From Candidatus Methanomassiliicoccus intestinalis Issoire-Mx1 (GTDB lineage: Archaea; Thermoplasmatota; Thermoplasmata; Methanomassiliicoccales; Methanomassiliicoccaceae), in NCBI RefSeq assembly GCF_000404225.1, contig NC_021353.1, positions 62,001 to 126,000 of the forward strand: a DNA stretch of 64,000 nt. The letters run 5' to 3'. The notes below the pieces were generated by a model. That model was given only the letters and a program-made list of their open reading frames with translations. It was not told where the DNA came from and made no database searches. The position numbers and the translations under genes are program-made. Position 1 is the first letter of the stretch, and each line of letters starts with the position of its first letter. This document shows positions 9,840 to 18,533 of the stretch, piece by piece.

Positions 9840-9878
9840 GCGCAGGGGAATATGATTGAGATGATGGTTCCCCTGCGC
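9840..9878. repeat. Cassette-boundary inverted repeat, site A
   Basis: GCGCAGGGGAA (9840-9850), a 17-nt spacer, then TTCCCCTGCGC (9868-9878). On the gene side lies a conserved stretch containing CATATGAAGTGAGAATGAAT (read inward). The spacer TATGATTGAGATGATGG is the exact reverse complement of the one at site B (28489-28505). It lies between surface pair 1 and the accessory operon. Confidence 0.9.
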
Positions 9879-9890
9879 GTTGTAGCCAAT

Positions 9891-9922
9891 ATTAAAAAAA
9901 TTGATGGATGGCGGTATCCATC
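9891..9922 (-). terminator. Terminator of the ten-gene minus-strand operon
   Basis: On the minus strand, GATGGAT (9922-9916), a 6-nt loop and ATCCATC (9909-9903) are followed by AA and a run of seven T residues. It lies about 30 bp after the stop at 9950. Confidence 0.8.
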
Positions 9923-9949
9923 TTGTAGTCGAAATCACAGCTCAACTAA

Positions 9950-10297
9950 TCACATTTTCCAATTACCATCTTCTAATGATTTTTTGATCTTATATCGACC
10001 GCTGAAAAGTTTTCGTTTACCATCTTCATATATTATCACATTACGTTCAGGATGCCCGGAAACATCATAGAGTATGCGAATTCTGCCATCTGCCAGTTTG
10101 ACTTCTTTGGAATAGTTCTCATTTCTGAGTTTTTTACCGCCTTTGAAAATTGAATATTCCTGTTTTGCTTTTCGATCTAATCTCTGCAGTTCAATCAGGT
10201 CAAACAAATCATTTTTATTGAGGACTATGATCTCGTTATCCTTCTTTCCGATGATAGATTTGCCAGAGCGTGTTTCTTTCATTTTTATAGCTTTCAT
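9950..10297 (-). CDS. Small hypothetical protein, last gene of the accessory operon
   Basis: A 115-residue, basic, soluble protein that I do not recognise. The first half is rich in Lys and Arg, and the second half looks beta-rich (GRIRILYDVSGHPERNVIIYEDGKRKLF). Its ATG overlaps the stop of the upstream gene (ATGA at 10294-10297), so it is translated with the HExxH protein. It ends just before the operon terminator. Confidence 0.7.
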   Translation of the reverse strand: MKAIKMKETRSGKSIIGKKDNEIIVLNKNDLFDLIELQRLDRKAKQEYSIFKGGKKLRNENYSKEVKLADGRIRILYDVSGHPERNVIIYEDGKRKLFSGRYKIKKSLEDGNWKM

Positions 10298-11304
10298 GAA
10301 CTTCTCCTCCTAAAGCCAAAAATACTCCTTTTTGGTTTGAGTTCGTTCATTTTGGTGTGTTTAGAAAACTCATCTATAGCTCTGGTCTTAGAACCCTTTA
10401 TTTTTAGTCTGGAAATATTGCTTTGCGACCAATTGTCATTTACTGACTTGATTGCAGCCTTTCCTTTGAGCGGTTTATTAGTTCCGTTTGTGAAAATTGC
10501 ACGGTCTTTCCTCATCATATCCAGAGCTTCTTTTTCAGTTGGGTATCTCCATCTTTTTTTATTCTCATCGAAAATCTGAACAAATTGATAGTATCCGCTC
10601 GAGGGGTTTTTGCCTCTGGCCATTTGCTCTGCTACAGTACATGATTCTTCAAGGTTGAGATTGTTGATCTCTGTGGTTTTGTTAAAATTAGAAGAAGTCA
10701 TTGATGTTTTTGTAATTCCGCTTCTGCTTTCATCATCTTTTCGGAGAAGATGAATTCCTTCATGAACAAAAGTGCTGTTATTCTTACCGTAATCTCTGTC
10801 AAGCTCAATTTTTCGTCCTATGATGTTTCCAGCAGAGTCTTCCAGTGGCCTGACAACAACTGTGACGTTTCCATTTTTAACAAGTTTCTGTCTTTCTTCC
10901 AGAGGATATGCCTCATCAATAATCCGTCTTATATCTCTTTCTTCTGACGGAAGGCAGATTATGTCAAGTTTTTCATGAATTTTCCTGGACTCCGGATCTT
11001 TAATGTATTTGAGATTTTTCTGTACTTTTCCGGGAGCGTCGATATACTCGATATCATACTTATTGGGAGAATCCCACCACACCGCAGCTTCTCTGGCTGT
11101 AAGTTTGATCGGTAAAACAACAGACGCTTCCCGGTCATAATCTTTTGATCTGTTTCTGATGTGTCCTTTTTCCACAACACTGTTGAATCTCTTGATCATT
11201 TCCTCAACTGGAACAAAACCGTCATTTCCTACGGGGATGTTGCATACATGACCGTTTGAAAGTTTTACCTTTTCAATTTTGTAGTTCTGCATATCCTTCC
11301 CCAT
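10294..11304 (-). CDS. Hypothetical protein with an HExxH (zinc-peptidase-like) motif
   Basis: A 336-residue soluble protein. It carries FVHEGIHLLRK with H181, E182 and H185 in the HExxH pattern of zinc metallopeptidases. A downstream acidic segment, LNLEESCTVAEQMARG, could provide the third ligand, as in gluzincin-like enzymes. The rest is not recognised. It overlaps the 115-residue gene by 4 nt and is separated by 128 bp from the ATPase gene upstream, so it could have its own promoter. In an accessory element such a protein could process a coat or surface protein, or act as an ImmA-like repressor protease. Both ideas are inference. Confidence 0.7.
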   Translation of the reverse strand: MGKDMQNYKIEKVKLSNGHVCNIPVGNDGFVPVEEMIKRFNSVVEKGHIRNRSKDYDREASVVLPIKLTAREAAVWWDSPNKYDIEYIDAPGKVQKNLKYIKDPESRKIHEKLDIICLPSEERDIRRIIDEAYPLEERQKLVKNGNVTVVVRPLEDSAGNIIGRKIELDRDYGKNNSTFVHEGIHLLRKDDESRSGITKTSMTSSNFNKTTEINNLNLEESCTVAEQMARGKNPSSGYYQFVQIFDENKKRWRYPTEKEALDMMRKDRAIFTNGTNKPLKGKAAIKSVNDNWSQSNISRLKIKGSKTRAIDEFSKHTKMNELKPKRSIFGFRRRSS

Positions 11305-11432
11305 TCTATTTTATGAAATGCGCTCATATTCATTAGCTGCTTATATTTCTCCAGTGAACTGAGATATATTGCATATTCTGAGAAATGTGTACTCATGTTT
11401 GATTTTGTAATTTTAGTCATATGAATCTCCGT

Positions 11433-12506
11433 TTATTGATTATTAGAATAAAGTTCGTAAAGCAGAGCTTCACGATAATTTTTAATTCCAAGTTCTACAG
11501 TTCTTATTTTGACTCCGAACCTGTTGGCTATTACGCTTTTTGGTACTTTTTCTAAGTAATATAACTGGTAAAACTGAGCATATCTGCTCAGTTCATCAGT
11601 TTCGGCATACCATGTCGCATGTGCTTTCAGCTCTTCTGCAGATGGAGCGCTTGGATCCTCGCTAGAAGGAAGCTCATCCGGAGCATCATCCGTCTCCAGA
11701 TCTTCTTTGACAAGCATTTTATCCGGCCACTGCGGTACGTGAACCAGCTTAGAATGATAGAACCCAACTCCTCCAAGATCTTTTCCCAATGTCGGAAGAT
11801 AACCAATTGATAATGATTTATATCGACTGTCTCCGCATTGAATTTTGTCGGTTATAATTCTTAAGCGGTTGTACCAAGCTTCCCCAAAATTATAGATGAG
11901 CCAATCCCGCTCGTCTTTTTCAGCGCCGGCAGATTTGAAAAATTGAATATAACCCTGTCTATATGTTTTTCTAAGCTCCGTGCGGCGCTGCCACGAAAAG
12001 ATGCATATGATTACGCCGTATTTATTGCCGCTGACCTTCTCATACTGATGCCTCAACTGCTGAAACATCGTGGCTACATCAATATCTTCCCGGTTGAGCA
12101 TATTAAGTGAATTCGCACAGCGTGCGGCGTCATCAATCATCATCAGCTGCACAGGTCTGCTGTTTATTCTGCTGAATGCAATTGAAGGGTCATTTGTCCA
12201 GATTAGATTGATGTTTTCTTCACCGTATCGAGTTAAAGCTTCTAGATAAAGATATTCAAGCATTTTTGTCTTACCAGTTGAAGGATATCCCTGAAGAGTT
12301 GCATGCACCCAGATGATGTCTTCTTTATCTTTGTCAGGGATCATAGGAAAAAGCCTGTCATTGACCTGCCGTGTGATATCCTTTGGTCTCGAGGCTTTTT
12401 CATTCATATCTTCATAGCCTCTCAAGTCATAGGAATAATGGAAGTTTTGGGATCCGCATTGATTATGCAGGCTGCTGATTGTTTCATCGACCGAGACAGC
12501 GCTCAA
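11433..12506 (-). CDS. P-loop ATPase with C-terminal helix-turn-helix-like region
   Basis: A 357-residue protein. Walker A is GYPSTGKT (residues 73-80) and a Walker B-like strand is LMMIDDAA (121-128). The following MFQQLRHQYEKVSG and FSWQRR segments resemble sensor regions of additional-strand ASCE ATPases such as viral packaging or conjugative ATPases. The last ~50 residues (KVPKSVIANRFGVKIRTVELGIKNYREA) look like a helix-turn-helix. The start is TTG at 12506, overlapping the upstream TGA. Its place among membrane and surface protein genes suggests it powers assembly, export or DNA movement for the element. The exact family is not known to me. Confidence 0.75.
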   Translation of the reverse strand: MSAVSVDETISSLHNQCGSQNFHYSYDLRGYEDMNEKASRPKDITRQVNDRLFPMIPDKDKEDIIWVHATLQGYPSTGKTKMLEYLYLEALTRYGEENINLIWTNDPSIAFSRINSRPVQLMMIDDAARCANSLNMLNREDIDVATMFQQLRHQYEKVSGNKYGVIICIFSWQRRTELRKTYRQGYIQFFKSAGAEKDERDWLIYNFGEAWYNRLRIITDKIQCGDSRYKSLSIGYLPTLGKDLGGVGFYHSKLVHVPQWPDKMLVKEDLETDDAPDELPSSEDPSAPSAEELKAHATWYAETDELSRYAQFYQLYYLEKVPKSVIANRFGVKIRTVELGIKNYREALLYELYSNNQ

Positions 12507-13030
12507 GGCGATTCCTCTAGAAAATCTTCAGGGTTTTCTTTTCTATAGCCGTATATTCCAAGAATAGACGCAGTAAGATCGTCATTTTCTATGAATTTAT
12601 TAGTGAGCCTTTCCATGCCTTCCGTGTGGTCATAGTTACCCATGCACGTGTAGAGTTCTGCGATAACATCATCCCTGGCGCCTCTGGAAGAATATAGGTC
12701 TACGAGTCCGATCCATGCACCCTCCAGCAGCTTAACTTTTTCACTTTCTCCAGCAGGGATGCTGACAAGGTAGCAGGTATGATCGTTGTACTCAAATTCT
12801 TTCACAAAGGTTTCATCATTCAGGAACAGAATTGTAGAATCATCATCGTCTTTTACAAGTCCTCCTGCTTCTTCAAATTCTTTAATTCTCTGCTCATCCC
12901 AGGATATGTCTTCTTCAAGAGAAGAAGCAAGTTTTTCAAGAACCTGACCATCAAGAAGAATAGTCTTATGATCCTTACAGCTCTGCAGCCATACCTTAAT
13001 ATCTTCAGGAAGATAGTACTCATCTTGCAC
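12503..13030 (-). CDS. Acidic hypothetical protein of the accessory operon
   Basis: A 175-residue, strongly acidic, soluble protein with a GTG start at 13030. Its stop overlaps the TTG start of the ATPase gene. No motif is recognised. It shares short stretches with the upstream 150-residue product: both have an Asp/Glu-rich segment followed by a Phe/Tyr-containing strand, such as DDDSTILFLNDETFVKEFEYN and DENSVTYKLGQTYITKILD. They may be distant paralogues or partners. A structural or adaptor role with the ATPase is only inferred from position. Confidence 0.65.
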   Translation of the reverse strand: MQDEYYLPEDIKVWLQSCKDHKTILLDGQVLEKLASSLEEDISWDEQRIKEFEEAGGLVKDDDDSTILFLNDETFVKEFEYNDHTCYLVSIPAGESEKVKLLEGAWIGLVDLYSSRGARDDVIAELYTCMGNYDHTEGMERLTNKFIENDDLTASILGIYGYRKENPEDFLEESP

Positions 13031-13472
13031 AGTTCATCACTATCCCGATTTCAGGGCGGTATTTTTCAAAGTCCATCATTAAGCTGAAAGTTTTAGCACG
13101 GAAGTATGAATATGCTGCGACATCACTGTCAGCTATTGCAGCCTCCTGCACTTTCTCGCCTTCATCAGAATAATCAGATGTGCAGTAAACAAAGCGCTCT
13201 GTTTTGCCGCTGTCATCTAAAATTTTTGTGATGTATGTCTGGCCGAGTTTATACGTTACAGAATTCTCATCTCTTATTATCTGCCCTCCGCAGTCATTGA
13301 ATGACTTTAGCTTCCTGTCAGCGTCATCCTTCAGAAAAGTAAAATCTCCATAGATCCTGTTGAGTGACATATCGACTCTGTCATTGGCAGATTTTTTGCT
13401 TTCATTTGATTTTTGATGAAGTCCAGACGGAGCTTTAGCTCCTAATATCTGTCTTCCAAATAACCATCTCAT
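13020..13472 (-). CDS. Hypothetical protein of the accessory operon
   Basis: A 150-residue soluble protein, Lys/Ser-rich at the N-terminus, with ATG at 13472 overlapping the previous stop and its own stop overlapping the next gene by 11 nt. The sequence shows a helix (LNRIYGDFTFLKDDADRKL) and then beta-like strands resembling part of the 12503 product. I do not recognise a family. Confidence 0.65.
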   Translation of the reverse strand: MRWLFGRQILGAKAPSGLHQKSNESKKSANDRVDMSLNRIYGDFTFLKDDADRKLKSFNDCGGQIIRDENSVTYKLGQTYITKILDDSGKTERFVYCTSDYSDEGEKVQEAAIADSDVAAYSYFRAKTFSLMMDFEKYRPEIGIVMNCAR

Positions 13473-14314
13473 TGTGTTACCTCCGTTATAGTTTTTTCTT
13501 CTTTCTTATTTAATCTTGAAATTCTGCTCGAAAGAGCCAAAACCAATGGGCTCTTCGCATAGTTGTCTTTTATAAACATTCCAATCAGAGATGTAGTGAC
13601 AGTAGTAGCTTCTTTACGAAGCCAGTAAATCTCTTTCTCTAATTCTTCGATCCGGCTGTTGGCTTTATCCAAGGCTCCTGCATCTGCAATTAATTCTGCA
13701 AGAGATACCTGCGAACCATGAGCCGCCTTGATGTAGCTTATTCTCTGCTTAACGTACAAACCTCTGGGTTTTTCTCCGTTTTTCGGAAGCTTTCTGGATT
13801 CTTTCAGACACACTTCCTCTTCCTCTGTGCTGAGGTATTCAACGTACATTACCTGAATCCTGAATCTCGGAATAAACGGGTGGTGTGTACTCTCTACCCA
13901 GTTTGGAGCAAGATCGCTGTCGCACAACACATAATGATGCACTCCGAGAAAGATTCGTTTCAGAAGCTGTCTCCAAGACTGATCCTGCACACACATGTTT
14001 CCATTCTTATCATGATAAAATACCCAGGGATCTGCATCAGAGTGCCTTATATTAGGCTGCAGATAACGCAGCATTATGTATGAGGTACGTCCGACTATTA
14101 CAAATCCTAGAATATATCCAAAAATGACTGGCAGATACCAAAACCACTCAAAAGGCTTCTGAATAATCATGACGGAAATGCATGCAGCCATCAGAGAAAC
14201 TGTGAAAGGATCTACCGGATACAAAAATTTCACAGTTTTCTGAATTTTGGCACCGCACTGAGCAGATACAAACATCAGGATTATCCCAATAACCAAGATT
14301 TCAAATGTGCTCAT
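13469..14314 (-). CDS. Membrane protein with cytoplasmic coiled-coil tail
   Basis: A 281-residue protein. Three hydrophobic segments are seen (about residues 2-20, 35-53 and 57-80), then a soluble domain containing PWVFYHDKNGNM. A coiled-coil stretch follows near 213-240 (NSRIEELEKEIYWLRKEA). The operon order (four surface proteins, then this membrane protein, then two soluble proteins and an ATPase) resembles an envelope-spanning apparatus in which this protein would link outside components to the ATPase. That link is inference. It overlaps both neighbours by 4 nt. Confidence 0.7.
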   Translation of the reverse strand: MSTFEILVIGIILMFVSAQCGAKIQKTVKFLYPVDPFTVSLMAACISVMIIQKPFEWFWYLPVIFGYILGFVIVGRTSYIMLRYLQPNIRHSDADPWVFYHDKNGNMCVQDQSWRQLLKRIFLGVHHYVLCDSDLAPNWVESTHHPFIPRFRIQVMYVEYLSTEEEEVCLKESRKLPKNGEKPRGLYVKQRISYIKAAHGSQVSLAELIADAGALDKANSRIEELEKEIYWLRKEATTVTTSLIGMFIKDNYAKSPLVLALSSRISRLNKKEEKTITEVTQ

Positions 14315-16215
14315 CTGATCACCCCGGTTAGAGCTAAAAGTGCGCAGGCCATTGCAATAACGAGAAATTCAATTCTTTTTGTAATTATTGAAATGACAAA
14401 GAATGCTCCCGCAATCAGCAGCATTGCCGCGGCTGCAATTGAACTGCGTTCCATATTTGAAAAATCCCATCCGCCGGAGCCCTTGGAATCTTCATACTCA
14501 TGCCACTGATCCACCGAGAACACTTTCAGGCTCACTTCGCTGACCGGCTTCCCGGACTTCATTATTTCTTTAACATCTACCCGGTAGCCGTCTGAAGCAG
14601 AGAGGAGACCGGCATTAGAAACAGATGATGAAACGATGCTGCCATCCAGATGATCAGCATTTCCCCAGATTGCAAAGAGCGCTGTCTGCCTCATGGTTGT
14701 GGTTGCAGATGCAGTAAAACTCTGATCATACAGCCATACATACGGTGAAAACACCACATCCTTATACAGGAGTGTTCCGCCGGCATCATATATGTCTCCT
14801 AAAATTAAAACATTCAGAGATTCTGGAGAAATACGATAATCCTCCTTGTTCAAAATATCTCCTGATGCCGCTGTATATTCTGCCAGCTGATGCATAGCCA
14901 TTACAGTTACGACATACATCTCTGATTCTGAGAGATCTGCATTGGAAGGAACGAATGATGAGGGAGACAGCAAAATATTAGCAGCTCCAGCTCTTGTAAA
15001 AACATCCCATGCGGCAGCTGCAGAAACGTTTGATTTTTCCAGAGTGGTTTTTACAACATCAATCATCTTTTTGTATCCTTCAAGAAGTTCAATCATATCT
15101 ACAGCGTAGTGAGTGGAACTGTCCTGAGTGATCATGACATCCAGAGAATTGTAAGTATTTCCAAATGCATAGTTAGTAGATGATATGTAATTAATTGATT
15201 TATCATCGTTGTATGCAGCAAGAGAATAGTTTTTTCCGGCCATTTCGATTACTGCTGAAGAAGTGACTTCGGCCGCTGTAGAACTGACAGCGGGTACAAT
15301 TGAACCTGCATAAGACCGGCCCGCCGGAAGGGTATAGTACCCTGCTGCAAAGTCCTTTCCGTCCCTGCTTTTAAGAGTTGTAAGATCATTGTAGCCTTTC
15401 TGCAGAGTGTATGTAGCAGAAGTTCCGTCATCCAGCGTTGCTGTTATGCTGAATCCAGATCCAAAAATCCAAAGGTTCCTGTTGTCAAGCCAGACAGTAT
15501 TTTTTCCGTTTTCTGCATTATATACTGCATTGCATATGTGAATGTCCATATAGTCATTATTGGTGAGTGCTGTTGTTCCATATCTGACGGCCAGCTTCAT
15601 CGGGCCGTATGTGTCTGGATTCTGTTCCCACATCTTCAGTCTGTCTGCTAAAAGCTCATATGACGAGTCTGGTCCGTATTCTATGTTCTCAAAGAACTGT
15701 GCCAGATTTACCATCAGTCCTGAAAGGGCCATTACAACAGACCCCGTATCATCAGTATAATCTTCTGCAGGATCCCATAATTCTACAGCAGTGATCTCAG
15801 ACTGCCTCATCCAATGGGCAAGGGTGAACTCCCAGATATCTGAAAAGCCATCGATGCTTCTTAGAATTGAACCCGTATCCCGGGTGAGTATTGTGTTGAT
15901 GATATCTGCCTCATAAGCTCTGGCCTGGGCTTTCAGGGGCTCTGTGTCTGCTTTAATATCACTGCCGACATATTCATGCAGAATCCATCCGGCGGCTCCG
16001 CCGACTACAGCTGCTGCAATTACCTGCTTCAGTGTATATTTTGCAACTTCTTTTGTTAAGGCTACAGCCAATGGTATTGCCAGTGCCGGGATTCCCAGCA
16101 CTGCTGCGGATTCTTTTTCTGGTCTTTCATTAGTTTCTATCATTTGGGGTACGGTCGCTACAGCAACTATGCTGAGAGCCAGCATGCAGGATAGGATCTT
16201 GTGGATTTTACCCAT
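14311..16215 (-). CDS. Large exported, membrane-anchored protein of the accessory operon
   Basis: A 634-residue protein from ATG 16215, which overlaps the previous stop (ATGA). The open frame runs 99 nt further upstream, but a clean signal peptide begins only at this ATG (MGKIHKILSCMLALSIVAVA). A second hydrophobic, Ala/Gly-rich segment near residues 38-75 (AIPLAVALTKEVAKYTL, then AAAVVGGAAGWIL) resembles a glycine-zipper membrane segment. A ~480-residue external region follows, with two closing hydrophobic helices (~590-634). No family recognised. It could be a structural, pore or fusion-like surface component of the element. Confidence 0.7.
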   Translation of the reverse strand: MGKIHKILSCMLALSIVAVATVPQMIETNERPEKESAAVLGIPALAIPLAVALTKEVAKYTLKQVIAAAVVGGAAGWILHEYVGSDIKADTEPLKAQARAYEADIINTILTRDTGSILRSIDGFSDIWEFTLAHWMRQSEITAVELWDPAEDYTDDTGSVVMALSGLMVNLAQFFENIEYGPDSSYELLADRLKMWEQNPDTYGPMKLAVRYGTTALTNNDYMDIHICNAVYNAENGKNTVWLDNRNLWIFGSGFSITATLDDGTSATYTLQKGYNDLTTLKSRDGKDFAAGYYTLPAGRSYAGSIVPAVSSTAAEVTSSAVIEMAGKNYSLAAYNDDKSINYISSTNYAFGNTYNSLDVMITQDSSTHYAVDMIELLEGYKKMIDVVKTTLEKSNVSAAAAWDVFTRAGAANILLSPSSFVPSNADLSESEMYVVTVMAMHQLAEYTAASGDILNKEDYRISPESLNVLILGDIYDAGGTLLYKDVVFSPYVWLYDQSFTASATTTMRQTALFAIWGNADHLDGSIVSSSVSNAGLLSASDGYRVDVKEIMKSGKPVSEVSLKVFSVDQWHEYEDSKGSGGWDFSNMERSSIAAAAMLLIAGAFFVISIITKRIEFLVIAMACALLALTGVIR

Positions 16216-17510
16216 CAGATCGCCCCCGAGAATATGAGGATAAATATGTAGATCAGAATGGCGGCTAGCATCAAAATAAGACTCAGAATTCCTAAAAACG
16301 GAAATGCGATGCATCCTACAGATACAGCCAAAGCAATGCCTATAGCTGCCAAGGTAAATGTGTCATATTTTTCCGCATCATCTTGTATTTCCGCTGCTTT
16401 CACATCAAAGGTAATTTTTGAAGAGACTGTATGATCTCCTTTAACAGAAATTACTGTAATGGTGTGATTTCCGCTGTCATAATGGTGGGATTTAACTGTA
16501 GAATATCCAATTGATTCCAGTTCTGAATTGATGTCCCAGCATATCTGGTGCTGATATCCGTTCCAGTGGATGGAATTAATTGAGATAGTGACATCCTGCC
16601 CTTTCTTTTCCATGTTGAAGTGCGGAGCCCAGACTGCATACAGGATTGTGTCTGCAGCAACTGGATTGTTAAAATTCCATTCGCTGCCTCCTGACGGTGA
16701 AGTGTACCAGCCTTTAACTGCCATCCCATTGCGGACTGGTTCTAAAGGTCTGCTGACTGGATCACCGTCTTTTACGGTTACATTTTTAACTTCATTTCCA
16801 TAATTAAATGTAACAACATGACTGCCGTCTGCATCTGGAACGTCTTCACTCTTCACCCAGTGGGCGTAGAAACTGTAGCCTTCCGGTTTATAGTCCAACT
16901 GCACTATCTGGCTGCATTCATACAATCCTCCTCCCCATCCTGAAAGCTTATAACCATCCCTTGAAAATACATCAGACGATGGAAAAGTCAATGAGAATGG
17001 AGATGTCAGGGTATAGGAGAGGGAGTCTCCTCCCTGCATGGAATAAAATGTTACTGCCATTGATTCTTCTCCAGTAACTGAAACATCAATACTCCACTGC
17101 CATTCTCTCACAAATGTTCCGTTCAGTGCAGTAAGCGTGAGCTTTGGGTTATATATGCCAGGGTTTACGCATGTACCGCTGAAACTTACACCCTTCAAGA
17201 CTTCATTGATAACTGTAGGATCCCACTTAGAGTACTCGTATTCTGTTTCTACAGCAATCTTCAGCCATTCTGGACCAGAATATGATAGCGAAGATGAGAT
17301 TTCTCCGGTCTTTAGATTTTTAAGTACAATTCTATCCAATATGTGCATTGGATGTTTTTCATTTGATATGTCTGGAACATACACATACTGACTATTTACA
17401 GAAATATCTGCTGGTGCATCCGGCAGATCTCCCCCGTCCGCAGAATCTGCCAGAGGGGATATGCATGAAGACAGGAGCACTACAAAAAGTAATGCAGAGG
17501 ATGCATTCAT
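16215..17510 (-). CDS. Anchored surface protein with Listeria-Bacteroides repeats
   Basis: A 431-residue protein from ATG 17510 (ATGA overlap with the previous gene). The frame extends upstream, but the signal peptide starts here (MNASSALLFVVLLSSCISP). The order is: an N-terminal beta-rich domain; two Listeria-Bacteroides/InlB-type repeats (ending in LSGWGG..YAHWV and VKGWYTSPSG..LYAVWAP); a PKD-like domain similar in place to those of its two upstream neighbours; and a C-terminal double hydrophobic segment ending ILIFSGAI. Exported and anchored; role unknown, adhesion likely. Confidence 0.75.
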   Translation of the reverse strand: MNASSALLFVVLLSSCISPLADSADGGDLPDAPADISVNSQYVYVPDISNEKHPMHILDRIVLKNLKTGEISSSLSYSGPEWLKIAVETEYEYSKWDPTVINEVLKGVSFSGTCVNPGIYNPKLTLTALNGTFVREWQWSIDVSVTGEESMAVTFYSMQGGDSLSYTLTSPFSLTFPSSDVFSRDGYKLSGWGGGLYECSQIVQLDYKPEGYSFYAHWVKSEDVPDADGSHVVTFNYGNEVKNVTVKDGDPVSRPLEPVRNGMAVKGWYTSPSGGSEWNFNNPVAADTILYAVWAPHFNMEKKGQDVTISINSIHWNGYQHQICWDINSELESIGYSTVKSHHYDSGNHTITVISVKGDHTVSSKITFDVKAAEIQDDAEKYDTFTLAAIGIALAVSVGCIAFPFLGILSLILMLAAILIYIFILIFSGAI

Positions 17511-18523
17511 AAAAACACCCCCGAGAATATCAGTATGCAGTAGATTATGAAGATAAACGCTGCAGACAAAACTGCCCAGTAGATGTTGCAGAAGTAAAAT
17601 ACTAAGATGAAACAAACCACTGCAATAATGCAGCCTGCAAGTACTGCAGCATAGTCAATGCTGGATTTTTCATCGTTTTCAATATCAATACTATATGTGA
17701 CAGGGGCTGCAGAACCATAGGAGTTGACTGCTGTGGCAGTGACTGTATATGATCCGTTTCTTTCATAACAATGAGTGATGCTGTTCCCATAAGTTGTATA
17801 CTCAGCATCATCTCCCATGTTCCAGATTATGTAAACGTAATCTTCCGCATCAAGGCTGAAAGTTATTGTTCTCCCGTCAGCGGTAGCAATTATGTCATTC
17901 ACCGAAGGCACTGATATGAAGACTATGTCTTCGTACCATTTTGCGTACAGTGTGATATTGCCTCCGACCGCAGTTCCAAAAGTATAAGGCATGCTGAGTG
18001 CAGCATCCCTGTACCATCCTCCAAACACATATCCTGATTTAACTGGATCAACTGGTCTTGATGCAGACTCTCCTTCAGATATGTTCTGAGAAGCTACCGC
18101 GCTTCCGCCGTTGCTTTCAAAAGTTACAGTATAGTTCGCTCCGCCTACAGTTACAATGTTGAAGAATGGCGGTATTGATGACATATATGGAGCGTTTTTC
18201 GGTACATTTACTGTGATTAAGCCTAAACCATCGAAAGCATGAGATTCGATAGTCTTTACACCTTCTTGAAAGGTTATAGACTTAATACTGCTGCATTTGA
18301 AGAATGCGTATCCAGCGACTGTTTCGACAGTGTCGGGAATTGTATAATTTACAGCAGCTGAGGAAGCGTTAATCAGCGTCTTGCCGTCATCGCTTAATAT
18401 TGTCCCGTCAGGAAGAGATTTATTTCCCAGGATGATGTTATTGCATCCTCCTGTGTCAGTATTGGCAGAAAGAATCAAACAGACTGCCAGAACACTTAGC
18501 AAGCAGATACCCACTTTTTTCAT
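17507..18523 (-). CDS. Anchored surface protein with LRR_5-like, repeat and PKD-like domains
   Basis: A 338-residue protein. The signal peptide spans residues 1-20. An LRR_5/BspA-like repeat follows (TVETVAGYAFFKCSSIKSI, then VKTIESHAF), then one Listeria-Bacteroides repeat (FESNGGSAVASQ, FGGWYRDAAL, LYAKWYE). Next is a PKD-like domain (VNDIIATADGRTITFSL, YIIWNMGDDAEYT) closely like that of the 18534 product. Two hydrophobic helices ending CILIFSGVFL close the protein. It lies 10 nt after the upstream stop and overlaps the next gene. The shared C-terminal layout suggests that these operon genes arose by duplication. Confidence 0.78.
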   Translation of the reverse strand: MKKVGICLLSVLAVCLILSANTDTGGCNNIILGNKSLPDGTILSDDGKTLINASSAAVNYTIPDTVETVAGYAFFKCSSIKSITFQEGVKTIESHAFDGLGLITVNVPKNAPYMSSIPPFFNIVTVGGANYTVTFESNGGSAVASQNISEGESASRPVDPVKSGYVFGGWYRDAALSMPYTFGTAVGGNITLYAKWYEDIVFISVPSVNDIIATADGRTITFSLDAEDYVYIIWNMGDDAEYTTYGNSITHCYERNGSYTVTATAVNSYGSAAPVTYSIDIENDEKSSIDYAAVLAGCIIAVVCFILVFYFCNIYWAVLSAAFIFIIYCILIFSGVFL

Positions 18524-18533
18524 GGCACCTTCT

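Noticed and set aside
9158..9840. Repeat tracts considered as a CRISPR array
   Set aside because: There is no constant repeat-spacer spacing; repeats are short words in variable order, and no cas gene is nearby.
9840..9878. GCGCAGGGGAA palindromes considered as plain transcription terminators
   Set aside because: They are followed by no T-run, lie 0.6-1.2 kb upstream of the surface genes rather than after a gene end (site A is also ~70 bp past one operon end that has its own terminator), and their spacers and outer arms match between sites.
16216..16314. Upstream extension of the 634-residue protein (and of the 431-residue protein to 17615)
   Set aside because: The extensions lie inside the preceding gene and would bury the signal peptides; the ATGA overlaps give better starts.
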